From Ruminococcaceae bacterium FB2012 (GTDB lineage Bacteria; Bacillota; Clostridia; Oscillospirales; Ruminococcaceae), in contig FMXS01000004.1 of assembly GCA_900104495.1 (NCBI GenBank), positions 62,001 through 126,000 on the forward strand: a DNA stretch of 64,000 bases. Reading direction: 5' to 3'. Below the pieces are notes generated by a model. The model was not told the origin of the DNA. It was given only the letters and a program-made list of their open reading frames with translations, and made no database searches. Within the stretch, counting starts at the first letter, position 1. Each line of letters opens with the position of its first letter. The position numbers and the translations under genes were made by a program. Positions 36,823-44,457 of the stretch are shown here, piece after piece.

Positions 36823-38031
36823 ATGAAAAAGCTGTTTATTATTCTATCCGCTCTGGTACTGACAGCCTGCGGCACACCCATAACGTACAGGCCTGCGCTT
36901 CAAAACGGTTCTCCCGTTCCTGCGGGACTTTCAGTGAAGAATACGGCATTTCCCGTTTCGGGGAAATACGAGGCCCTCAATTTCGATACAGTGAAAGCTA
37001 TATGGATTTCCTATCTCGAACTGGCTCCCATTGCCGCCGACGGCGAGGAGCATTTCCGTCAAGAGTTTTCAAAGATGTGTGACAACTGCGAGTCGCTCGG
37101 CGTGAATACGCTTATCACTCACGTCCGCACCTTCGGGGACGCTTTTTACCCCTCAAAGCTCTACCCTCAGACCAAGGCTTTCAACGGCAGGTCCTTCGAC
37201 GCCCTTGCGGTAATGACGGAAGAGGCCCATAAGCGGGGACTGTCTATCCATGCCTGGATAAATCCGCTGCGCTGCGAGACCACCGAGGTGCTTGATAAGA
37301 CCGCCTCGGACTACAAGACCAAACAGTGGTATTCCGATCCCGTAAAATACGACGAATATATAATGAATGTGGAGGATACCGGCCATTGGTGGCTGGATCC
37401 CGCCGTCCCGGAGGTAAGGGAGCTTATCGCCGAGGGCGCAGCAGAGATCGTCCGGGATTACGATGTGGACGGCATCCATATCGATGATTATTTCTATCCC
37501 ACCACCGAGGGCTGGTTTGACGCCGGCATCTATGTGGAGCAAGGCATCGACATTCCGCTGAACCGGTGGCGCACGGAGAACTGCGATAAAATGGTACGGG
37601 CTATATATGAAGCCGTCAAGCGTGAAAACCCGACAGTTGAGTTCGGCATCGCCCCCCAGGGAAATATCGAGAACAACTATAACTATATGTTCGCAGACGT
37701 CAGAAAATGGTGCGCCGAGGAGGGCTTCTGCGATTATATCTGCCCGCAGATATATTTTGGTTACAATAACCCCTATAAGCCCTTTGCCCCCACCCTTGCA
37801 GTCTGGAAGGAGCTTTGCCGTGAGAGCGGAAGAAAGCTGCTCATAGGCATCGCCGCTTATAAGATCAAGACCGAGGACGAGTTCATAGACGAGATCGGCA
37901 TCATCGGCAGACAGTCCGCCCTTGCTCTTTCGGAGACTGACGGCGCAGTGCTGTTTTCCTACAACAGCCTTTTCACCGATGAAAGGGGAAGGGAAGAAAC
38001 AGAAAAGCTCAAGCCCATATTGCAAAAATGA
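36823..38031 (+). CDS. Glycoside hydrolase-like lipoprotein (GHL10/YddW family)
   Basis: 402-residue exported lipoprotein: a 16-residue signal ending LTAC with Cys17 as lipid anchor, then a TIM-barrel domain of the GHL10 (formerly DUF187) family. Motifs include KAIWISYLEL, HVRTFGDAFYPSK, HAWINPLRC, DYDVDGIHIDDYFYP and CPQIYFGY. Relatives are thought to act on cell-surface or peptidoglycan-linked sugars; activity is mostly unproven. RBS AAGGAGG. A TATAAA-type box lies just upstream, but no clear -35 was found. Confidence 0.85.
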   Translation: MKKLFIILSALVLTACGTPITYRPALQNGSPVPAGLSVKNTAFPVSGKYEALNFDTVKAIWISYLELAPIAADGEEHFRQEFSKMCDNCESLGVNTLITHVRTFGDAFYPSKLYPQTKAFNGRSFDALAVMTEEAHKRGLSIHAWINPLRCETTEVLDKTASDYKTKQWYSDPVKYDEYIMNVEDTGHWWLDPAVPEVRELIAEGAAEIVRDYDVDGIHIDDYFYPTTEGWFDAGIYVEQGIDIPLNRWRTENCDKMVRAIYEAVKRENPTVEFGIAPQGNIENNYNYMFADVRKWCAEEGFCDYICPQIYFGYNNPYKPFAPTLAVWKELCRESGRKLLIGIAAYKIKTEDEFIDEIGIIGRQSALALSETDGAVLFSYNSLFTDERGREETEKLKPILQK

Positions 38032-38033
38032 TG

Positions 38034-38062
38034 TTGACAAAGCCGCCTCGGTTTGGTATAAT
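38034..38062 (+). promoter_or_regulatory. Promoter of ymdB-spoVS operon
   Basis: TTGACA (38034-38039), 17-bp spacer, TATAAT (38057-38062) with TGG extended -10; it begins three bases after the preceding stop codon. Confidence 0.92.
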
Positions 38063-38097
38063 TAATTAAATAAATGATGAACGGGGTGAGATCGGAA

Positions 38098-38865
38098 ATG
38101 AAGCTGCTGTTTATAGGCGATGTGGTCGGTGATGCAGGCGTTGCCTTTGTGAAGGAAAAGCTTTGGCGCATCAAAAAAGAACACGGGATAGACATCACCG
38201 TGATAAACGGGGAGAATTCCGCTCAGAACAACGGCATCACCTCCGATTCCTTCGCTGAACTTATCCGCGTGGGTGCGGACTGCATCACCACCGGGAACCA
38301 TTGCTTCCGTCACAGGGGCATCGAGGGGCTTTACGCCTCGGAGCCCTTTCTGCTGCGTCCCGCCAATTATCCCGAAGGCGTTGCCGGAAAGGGGAGCGCC
38401 GTCATCGACCTCGGGCGGACGAGAGTCGCCGTCGTCAACCTTTTGGGGACTATGTATCTCGAAAGTCTTGACAACCCCTTCGGTGAGATCGACAGGCTGC
38501 TGGAAGAACTGGATACTCCGAATATCTTCGTGGATTTCCACGCCGAGGCGACATCGGAGAAAAAGGCAATGGGCTTCTACCTCGCAGGACGTGTTACTGC
38601 GGTCCTCGGAACTCACACTCACGTTCAGACCGCCGACGAAACTGTCCTTGAAGGCGGTACGGCCTATATCACCGACGTGGGGATGACAGGTCCCGAGCGT
38701 TCGGTCCTGGGGGTCGAAACATCCGTTGTGATAGAAAAGTTCAGATACCACCGCCCCGTGCAGTTCCGCGTCAGCAAAAGCCCCTGCTTTCTGAACGGGG
38801 TCATCGTTACATTCGACGAAAGAAACGGACGGGCATCCGCCGTAGAGCGGCTGATCGTCAGATAG
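38098..38865 (+). CDS. ymdB: YmdB-family metallophosphoesterase
   Basis: 255-residue calcineurin-like phosphodiesterase (TIGR00282 type). Metal motifs: LLFIGDVVGDAG, INGENSAQNNGI, TTGNHCFRH, DFHAEATSEK and GTHTHVQTAD. Bacillus YmdB hydrolyses cyclic nucleotides and shapes the switch between motility and biofilm. ATG 38098 is used (GGGGTGAG upstream). SpoVS follows by 21 bp, a combination common in spore-forming Clostridia. Confidence 0.94.
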   Translation: MKLLFIGDVVGDAGVAFVKEKLWRIKKEHGIDITVINGENSAQNNGITSDSFAELIRVGADCITTGNHCFRHRGIEGLYASEPFLLRPANYPEGVAGKGSAVIDLGRTRVAVVNLLGTMYLESLDNPFGEIDRLLEELDTPNIFVDFHAEATSEKKAMGFYLAGRVTAVLGTHTHVQTADETVLEGGTAYITDVGMTGPERSVLGVETSVVIEKFRYHRPVQFRVSKSPCFLNGVIVTFDERNGRASAVERLIVR

Positions 38866-38886
38866 ATCAAACCGGAGGTCATTATC

Positions 38887-39147
38887 ATGGAAGTATTAAA
38901 GGTCTCGGCTCGCTCGGCGCCCAATTCGGTTGCCGGAGCTATCGCCGCAGTTATCAGAAACAGCGGAGAAGTTGAAGTGCAGGCTGTGGGAGCCGGCGCC
39001 GTGAATCAAGCTGTCAAGGCCTGTGCCGTGGCAAGAGGTTATCTTGCCGCCAACGGAATCGACCTTGTACTTATCCCTGCTTTTGCAAGCATCGTGATAG
39101 ATGACGAGGAGCGGACAGGCATCAAGCTTATCTGCTGCGAAAGATGA
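38887..39147 (+). CDS. spoVS: Stage V sporulation protein S
   Basis: 86-residue SpoVS, an Alba-like DNA- or RNA-binding fold. The sequence VLKVSARSAPNSVAGAIAA and VNQAVKACAVARGYLA are near-invariant in the family. RBS GGAGG. In Bacillus it affects spore coat and core formation, but it also occurs in non-sporulating bacteria, so it is not proof of sporulation. Its stop overlaps the ABC gene start. Confidence 0.96.
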   Translation: MEVLKVSARSAPNSVAGAIAAVIRNSGEVEVQAVGAGAVNQAVKACAVARGYLAANGIDLVLIPAFASIVIDDEERTGIKLICCER

Positions 39148-39845
39148 ACGATCCTATTCTCTCGGCAAGAGGGCTCACTAAAGCCTACGGCAGTATCCCC
39201 GCGCTGAATCAGCTGAGCATCGACATCTTCAAAGGCCGTATAGTGGGGCTTCTCGGTCCTAACGGCAGCGGAAAGACTACATTTATCAAACTTGTGGCGG
39301 GACTGCTTTTCCCGAACTCGGGAGAACTTGCCGTCGGCGGGATGCGCATCGGTCCCGACACCAAGCGGATAGTCAGCTACCTTCCCGACCGGGACTATCT
39401 CCCGGTGAGTATGCGTGTAAACGAGCTGCTGAAGCTGTTCGGAGATTTCTATGACGATTTCGACCGTGCCCGCGCCGTCGATATTCTTTCCCGGCTTGGG
39501 ATCGACTTTTCACAGAAGTTCGGCACCATGTCCAAGGGCACCCGGGAAAGGGTACAGCTTGCTCTGACCATGAGCCGGCAGGCTGAGCTATATCTGCTGG
39601 ACGAGCCTATCGCAGCAGTGGACCCTGCCGCCCGGGATTATATTCTCCGCACCGTGCTGCAAAATTATAAGGAGGGTTCGACGGTCCTTATCTCGACTCA
39701 CCTTATCGCCGATGTTGAGCCTATCCTTGACGATGTAATTATGCTCCAGAACGGCACGCTGAGGCTTTACGGCCCCGCCGACCGCATCCGCGCCGATACC
39801 GGCGGCAGCATCGATATGCTTTTCCGGGAGGTGTACAGATGTTAG
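39144..39845 (+). CDS. ABC transporter ATP-binding protein
   Basis: 233-residue ABC ATPase: Walker A LLGPNGSGKTTFIK, Q-loop region, signature FGTMSKGTRERVQLAL, Walker B LYLLDEPIAAVDP, H-loop STHLI. The signature is SKGTRE instead of SGGQ, as seen in a subgroup of YtrB-like or bacitracin-type exporters. It overlaps spoVS and the permease gene, so it is translated as part of the ymdB operon. Substrate unknown. Confidence 0.92.
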   Translation: MNDPILSARGLTKAYGSIPALNQLSIDIFKGRIVGLLGPNGSGKTTFIKLVAGLLFPNSGELAVGGMRIGPDTKRIVSYLPDRDYLPVSMRVNELLKLFGDFYDDFDRARAVDILSRLGIDFSQKFGTMSKGTRERVQLALTMSRQAELYLLDEPIAAVDPAARDYILRTVLQNYKEGSTVLISTHLIADVEPILDDVIMLQNGTLRLYGPADRIRADTGGSIDMLFREVYRC

Positions 39846-40615
39846 GCAAGTGCATGAAATACGAGCTCAAAGCCTTCGCCAAGCTGATGCTCCCCATGCT
39901 GGGAGTGTTTGCTTTCACCTGGATCATAGAAGTTGTTCTTATGAACTTAGGCTTTAAACAGGGGGATTTTGTGATCCTGCTCCTTTGGATATGCTTCATT
40001 CCCATGATGTTCCTCTCCGTGATAGGGATACCCCTTGTCTGCTGTATTTTCGGAGCCAAACGCTATAACGACGTCTTCTTCTCAAAGAAGGCTTATCTTA
40101 TGCGTCCGCTGCCTGTCAAGGGAAAGACGCTTGTTATCAGTATCGTTTTGAATTCCGTGATATGGTATGTTATTTCTGCGGCGGTAATGATCCTTGCGCT
40201 TTTGGTGCCGTCCTTTTCTCAGGACCCAGCCCAATTTTTAATGAATTTAGGCTCCCTGCTGAAAAGCCTGATAGAGGATAGAGCCAACTGGATGTCGGTG
40301 GCCTTCTCTTCGTTTTTAACCGTACTTTCCGTGGAACTGATGATAATGCTGGCGGTGACCCTTGCTTCAAAGCACAGCGGGTCGCGGTTCGGCATCTCCT
40401 TCCTGTACTTCCTGCTGATATCTTTCGTTTCGTCCTTGTTCCACGGGATATTCCTGAGAGTGTTCCTCGGTGTTTTCAACACCTACAGCAAGGATGACAG
40501 TCTGTTTTTCACATATTTCGATATCCCGACGATCATATTCCGCGCCGTGCTTTCTGCGGGGATACTTATCTATCTCCTATGGAATGCAGACAGAAAAGCT
40601 GATGTGATACAATAG
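39839..40615 (+). CDS. ABC transporter permease
   Basis: 258 residues with about six hydrophobic segments (around 15-40, 45-70, 95-125, 155-180, 190-215, 228-250). No conserved motif. The 7-bp overlap with the ATPase gene shows it is the partner. The pair resembles simple two-gene exporters of the ABC-2 type. Substrate unknown. Transcription ends at a hairpin shared with the convergent capA gene. Confidence 0.85.
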   Translation: MLGKCMKYELKAFAKLMLPMLGVFAFTWIIEVVLMNLGFKQGDFVILLLWICFIPMMFLSVIGIPLVCCIFGAKRYNDVFFSKKAYLMRPLPVKGKTLVISIVLNSVIWYVISAAVMILALLVPSFSQDPAQFLMNLGSLLKSLIEDRANWMSVAFSSFLTVLSVELMIMLAVTLASKHSGSRFGISFLYFLLISFVSSLFHGIFLRVFLGVFNTYSKDDSLFFTYFDIPTIIFRAVLSAGILIYLLWNADRKADVIQ

Positions 40616-40636
40616 CTATAATAACAGTATAGAAAG

Positions 40637-40666
40637 GCACCCCCGGCCGTTTGTGACCGAGGGTGC
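40637..40666. terminator. Bidirectional terminator between ABC permease and CapA genes
   Basis: Stem GCACCC plus CGG paired with CCG plus GGGTGC (40637-40642 with 40661-40666). The plus tail is CTTTTATT, the minus tail CTTTCTAT. Confidence 0.65.
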
Positions 40667-40673
40667 TGATCTT

Positions 40674-42065
40674 TTATTCGTAAGCGAGGAATTCCTTCGG
40701 GATGTAGTTTATGCTTCGCTGAAGGTCGCTTCTTTGCAGTCCGCTGCGGACGTGCATCATGTGCTTGGACCACAACTCGTCGGTGTAATCGCCGTAGGGA
40801 TATACCCGGCAGTTGTACCACATGGTATCCCAGGACACGCCTTCAAAGTGGGAAATGACCGGTATAGCCTTCACGTTTTCGAACTTGATCTCCTTGGTGG
40901 CGTAGTCCTTGACTACATCCATTTTGCCGAAGATGCCCACCAGTGATTTGCCCTGATGTCCGTCGGGGTTGTCGTTGTCATACATGGTGTGGAAGAAGTT
41001 CCCAAGCCCGTAGTATACAAAGGCCTGACCGCCGTCGGGCTTGTCCATATAAGTGCAGGTGGAAAGCGCGTGAGCCTGAGTACCGATTATCAGATCGGCG
41101 CCCCACTCTACCAGCTTGGGCGTGAGTGTGATCTGCTGAGCGTTGAGCTCGTTCTCGATCTCTGTGCCGTAGTGGCAGGAGACCACTACAACGTCGGCCA
41201 TTTTGTCGGCCTTTTCGATCTGCCGCTTGATGACATCCTCTTCTTCAAGGTAAACGACCTTTCCAGGTTCGCCGTCGTTGAGGAAGATGCCGTTGGTGTG
41301 CTGCATATAGCCCAAGAAGGCAAATGTGATGCCGTTAACCTCAAGGGTCTTGATATCCTCCGAATCCGCTTCGTCGCGGTATGCTCCGTAGTGGACCACG
41401 TCCTTGGTGTCCCAGTAGTCAAGGGAACTGATAAGTCCCTTTGAGCCCTTGTCCAGCACGTGATTGTTGCTCATGGAGATCACGTTGAATCCGAAATCCA
41501 CAACCTCGTCACCGAGGGCCGTAGGCGTGGAGAACAGCGGGAAGGTGGAGGGCTCAAAGGCGTCGTTTACAATAGTTTCCTGGTTGAGTATCGCTACATC
41601 CGTGCCTTCGATCAGCTTCTTGCAGGGCGCATAGCAAGGGGAGAAATCATAGGTGCCGTCATCCTGCCTTGCCTCAACGTAAATATTGTCGTGGATAAGG
41701 TTATCACCCGCACAGCAAAGGTGAACGACCGTGGTCCCTTCGGTAGGTTCATCCTTGGGAGCTGCTGATTCGGCAGGATCGTCCTTTTTGCTCTCGGGAG
41801 CGCTGTCCTCAGTTTTTTCAGCCTTGCTTTCGGCGGTGGAGTTATCAGCATCGGTGCTGTTGTCATCGTTTTTGCTCTCTGCGGGAGCGTCAGTTTTGCT
41901 CTCGTCTCCGGACTTGCTGCTGTCCAGCCTGCTCAGTACGGAAATATCGCTTGCACCGACCTTGTCGGTATCAACGATAGGCGACCCGCAGGATGTGAAC
42001 ATCAGCGTGACGGCAAAGGCAAAAGCCGCCGCCGAGAACGTGCCTTTTGTGTTTCTTTTCATCAT
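40674..42065 (-). CDS. CapA-family metallophosphatase-like lipoprotein
   Basis: 463 residues: a signal with lipobox FTSC (Cys26), a hydrophilic linker rich in Ser, Asp, Glu and Lys (about 30-115), then a CapA/PGA-cap domain with CAGDNLIHDN, ILNQETIV, MSNNHVLDKG, CHYGTEI and GTQAHA metal-site motifs. The family includes a poly-gamma-glutamate synthesis component, but most members are uncharacterised surface proteins. Two ATGs stand in tandem at 42065 and 42062 behind AAAGGA. No CapB or CapC is present. Confidence 0.85.
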   Translation of the reverse strand: MMKRNTKGTFSAAAFAFAVTLMFTSCGSPIVDTDKVGASDISVLSRLDSSKSGDESKTDAPAESKNDDNSTDADNSTAESKAEKTEDSAPESKKDDPAESAAPKDEPTEGTTVVHLCCAGDNLIHDNIYVEARQDDGTYDFSPCYAPCKKLIEGTDVAILNQETIVNDAFEPSTFPLFSTPTALGDEVVDFGFNVISMSNNHVLDKGSKGLISSLDYWDTKDVVHYGAYRDEADSEDIKTLEVNGITFAFLGYMQHTNGIFLNDGEPGKVVYLEEEDVIKRQIEKADKMADVVVVSCHYGTEIENELNAQQITLTPKLVEWGADLIIGTQAHALSTCTYMDKPDGGQAFVYYGLGNFFHTMYDNDNPDGHQGKSLVGIFGKMDVVKDYATKEIKFENVKAIPVISHFEGVSWDTMWYNCRVYPYGDYTDELWSKHMMHVRSGLQRSDLQRSINYIPKEFLAYE

Positions 42066-42103
42066 ACATTTCCTTTCAGATGTTTTTCTGCTCACAGTTT
42101 TGT

Positions 42104-42132
42104 ATTATATCACATTTCACACAGGATTTCAA
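42104..42132 (-). promoter_or_regulatory. Promoter of the CapA-like gene
   Basis: Minus strand TTGAAA (42127-42132), 17-bp spacer, TATAAT (42104-42109). Confidence 0.82.
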
Positions 42133-42163
42133 GCAGGAATTTGCCGACTTTAATATGCAGCTG

Positions 42164-43546
42164 TTATTTATTTTTGATATAACTGTCAATAGCAGCCGCA
42201 GCTTTCTTACCGGCGCCCATCGCAAGGATAACGGTAGCTGCGCCGGTGACGGCGTCGCCGCCGGCAAATACGCCTTCCTTAGTGGTGCATTCGTTCTCGT
42301 CAACTATCAGCGTTCCTTTTTTGTTGACCTCCAGCCCCGGAGTAGTCATCCTCAGCAGGGGATTGGGAGATGTGCCGATAGCCATGATCGCCGTGTCGAT
42401 GTCAATGGTGAATTCCGAGCCGGGTATCTCGACAGGGCTTCGCCTGCCGGAGGCATCGGGCTCTCCAAGTTCCATTCTGACGCATTCGATCCCCGTAACA
42501 TGACCGTCCTCGCTGCCGATGATCCTCGTCGGGTTGCTGAGGAACATGAATTCAATGCCTTCCTCCCGAGCGTGGTGGACTTCTTCTTTCCTTGCGGGAA
42601 GCTCCTCCTCCGAACGCCGGTAGATGATATAGACCTTCTCCGCGCCCAGCCGCATTGCCGAACGGGCGGAGTCCATAGCCACGTTTCCTCCGCCGATGAC
42701 CGCAACTTTTTTTGAGCGGATGATTGGCGTGAAATAATCGTCAAGATAAGCCTTCATCAGATTGATGCGGGTAAGATACTCGTTTGCAGAATAAACGCCA
42801 ACAAGATCCTCCCCGGGAATGTTCATAAACCTCGGAAGTCCCGCACCGGAGCCGATAAATATGGCATCAAAGCCCATTTCAAACAGCTCGTCCACCGAAA
42901 GCACCTTGCCTATGACCATATTGGTCATGATCTTCACGCCCATGGCCTCCAGCCCTTCGATCTCGCTCTGAACGATAGCCTTCGGAAGTCTGAACTCCGG
43001 GATGCCGTACATCAGCACGCCTCCCGCCGTGTGAAAAGCTTCGTAAACGATGACATCGTAGCCCAGCTTGGCAAGATCTCCCGCCGCTGTCAGCCCCGCA
43101 GGCCCCGCACCGATGATTGCCACCTTGTGTCCGTTGCTCTCGGGGATGCTTTCGGCTGCCGCTTTGCCTCTCATATAGTCTGCGCAGAAGCGTTCCAGCC
43201 TGCCTATGCCCACCGGCTCGCCCTTTATCCCGCGGACGCATTTGCTCTCGCACTGCCTTTCCTGCGGACAGACTCTTCCGCAGACCGCCGGCAGGGCATT
43301 TGTGGATTTGATTATCCTGTAGGCTTCCTCGATATTGCCCGCAGCCACCTGCGCTATAAATTCGGGGATGCGCACGCTCACGGGGCAGCCCGTCATGCAG
43401 GGACGGTTCTTGCAGTTAAGGCAGCGCTGTGCCTCCTGCATTGCAAGTTCCTTGGTGTAGCCTTGGGAGACTTCCATGAAGTTCCTGGCCCTTACCTTGG
43501 GATCCTGTTCGGGCATGGGCGTCTTTTTCGGGTTCATATCAGCCAT
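42164..43546 (-). CDS. NfnB/SudA-type NADPH oxidoreductase (glutamate synthase small-subunit-like)
   Basis: 460 residues. N-terminal Fe-S region with CLNCKNRPCMTGCPV and CGRVCPQERQCESKC, FAD site AIIGAGPAGLTAAGDLA, NAD(P)H site VIGGGNVAMDSARSAMRLGA followed by YRRSEEELPA, and a final FAGGDAVTGAATV. Together with the next upstream gene it looks like the NADH-dependent ferredoxin:NADP oxidoreductase (Nfn) or sulfide dehydrogenase (SudAB). No GltB partner is nearby. ATG 43546 is 8 bases behind GGAGG and overlaps the upstream gene by 8 bp. Confidence 0.87.
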   Translation of the reverse strand: MADMNPKKTPMPEQDPKVRARNFMEVSQGYTKELAMQEAQRCLNCKNRPCMTGCPVSVRIPEFIAQVAAGNIEEAYRIIKSTNALPAVCGRVCPQERQCESKCVRGIKGEPVGIGRLERFCADYMRGKAAAESIPESNGHKVAIIGAGPAGLTAAGDLAKLGYDVIVYEAFHTAGGVLMYGIPEFRLPKAIVQSEIEGLEAMGVKIMTNMVIGKVLSVDELFEMGFDAIFIGSGAGLPRFMNIPGEDLVGVYSANEYLTRINLMKAYLDDYFTPIIRSKKVAVIGGGNVAMDSARSAMRLGAEKVYIIYRRSEEELPARKEEVHHAREEGIEFMFLSNPTRIIGSEDGHVTGIECVRMELGEPDASGRRSPVEIPGSEFTIDIDTAIMAIGTSPNPLLRMTTPGLEVNKKGTLIVDENECTTKEGVFAGGDAVTGAATVILAMGAGKKAAAAIDSYIKNK

Positions 43547-44378
43547 TGCGCACACCTCCCGTCAGTCTGCAAACGTGATCCTTTTCATGCTCTCTGTATG
43601 TGGAATTACGGCGCATCAGCTCGTCAAAATCCACCTCGTGGCCGTCAAAATCCGGGCCCTCAACGCAGGCATATCTTATCTTTCCTCCAACCTTGACACG
43701 GCAGCAGCCGCACATCCCGGTGCCGTCCACCATAATAGGATTCAGCGAAACAAGTGTTTTTATGCCGTAGGGCTTTGTTACAGCGCTTACGAATTTCATC
43801 ATGGGAACGGGTCCTATGGCAATGACTTCGTCGTATTCCGCGCCGCCCTCGATCAGTGCTTTCAGCTGATCGGTGACAAATCCGTTAAAGCCGAAGCTGC
43901 CGTCGTCGGTGCAGATGTAAAGCTGCTCCGAGGCCGCTCTCATCTCGTCTTCGAGAATGATAAGCTCCTTGTTTCGGAAGCCCGCGATCATATCCACCCG
44001 GACGCCCATGTTATGCAGCTTCTTGGCCTGGGGATAGGCGATAGCGCATCCGACGCCTCCGCCCACGACCGCAACGCGCTTTGCACCTTCTTTGTATTCG
44101 GTGGCGACTCCGAGAGGTCCCGCCACATCAAGGATCTCGTCGCCCTCTTCAAATTCGTTGAGCCTTATAGTAGATGCCCCCACGATCTGATAGATCACGG
44201 TGACAGTACCCTTTTCCCTGTCGTAGTCCGAGATCGTAAAGGGTATCCTCTCCCCCTTGCTGTCGCATCTTACGATCACAAACTGCCCCGGTTCGGCCTT
44301 GGCGGCTATAAACGGCGCATCTATAACGATCAGCACTACCTGCTCGTTCAGCTTCCTTTTTTTGAGTATCTTATACAA
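43539..44378 (-). CDS. NfnA/SudB-type ferredoxin-NADP reductase subunit alpha
   Basis: 279 residues, ferredoxin-NADP reductase fold with an FAD-binding barrel (GQFVIVRCDSKGERIPFTIS), a nucleotide-binding half (VAVVGGGVGCAIAYPQAK) and a C-terminal 2Fe-2S loop GTGMCGCCRVKV with the following YACVEGPDFDGHEVDF. This matches the small subunit of Nfn. It starts at TTG 44378 behind GGGGGA. The complex would exchange electrons between NADH, ferredoxin and NADPH in the cytoplasm. First gene of a two-gene operon. Confidence 0.88.
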   Translation of the reverse strand: MYKILKKRKLNEQVVLIVIDAPFIAAKAEPGQFVIVRCDSKGERIPFTISDYDREKGTVTVIYQIVGASTIRLNEFEEGDEILDVAGPLGVATEYKEGAKRVAVVGGGVGCAIAYPQAKKLHNMGVRVDMIAGFRNKELIILEDEMRAASEQLYICTDDGSFGFNGFVTDQLKALIEGGAEYDEVIAIGPVPMMKFVSAVTKPYGIKTLVSLNPIMVDGTGMCGCCRVKVGGKIRYACVEGPDFDGHEVDFDELMRRNSTYREHEKDHVCRLTGGVRNG

Positions 44379-44419
44379 TTCGATTCCCCCTAATGCTCAA
44401 GATAAACAATACAACTTGT

Positions 44420-44448
44420 ATTATACCATAAAATGTCGGAAATTTCAA
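44420..44448 (-). promoter_or_regulatory. Promoter of the NfnAB-like operon
   Basis: Minus strand TTGAAA (44443-44448), 17-bp spacer, TATAAT (44420-44425) with TGG extended -10, just after the recD2 stop. Confidence 0.84.
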
Positions 44449-44457
44449 GGGTGAATG

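Noticed and set aside
41710..41960. Repetitive Ser/Asp/Glu-rich coding stretch in the CapA lipoprotein considered as a DNA repeat
   Set aside because: No exact tandem unit; it is a low-complexity protein linker typical of surface lipoproteins.
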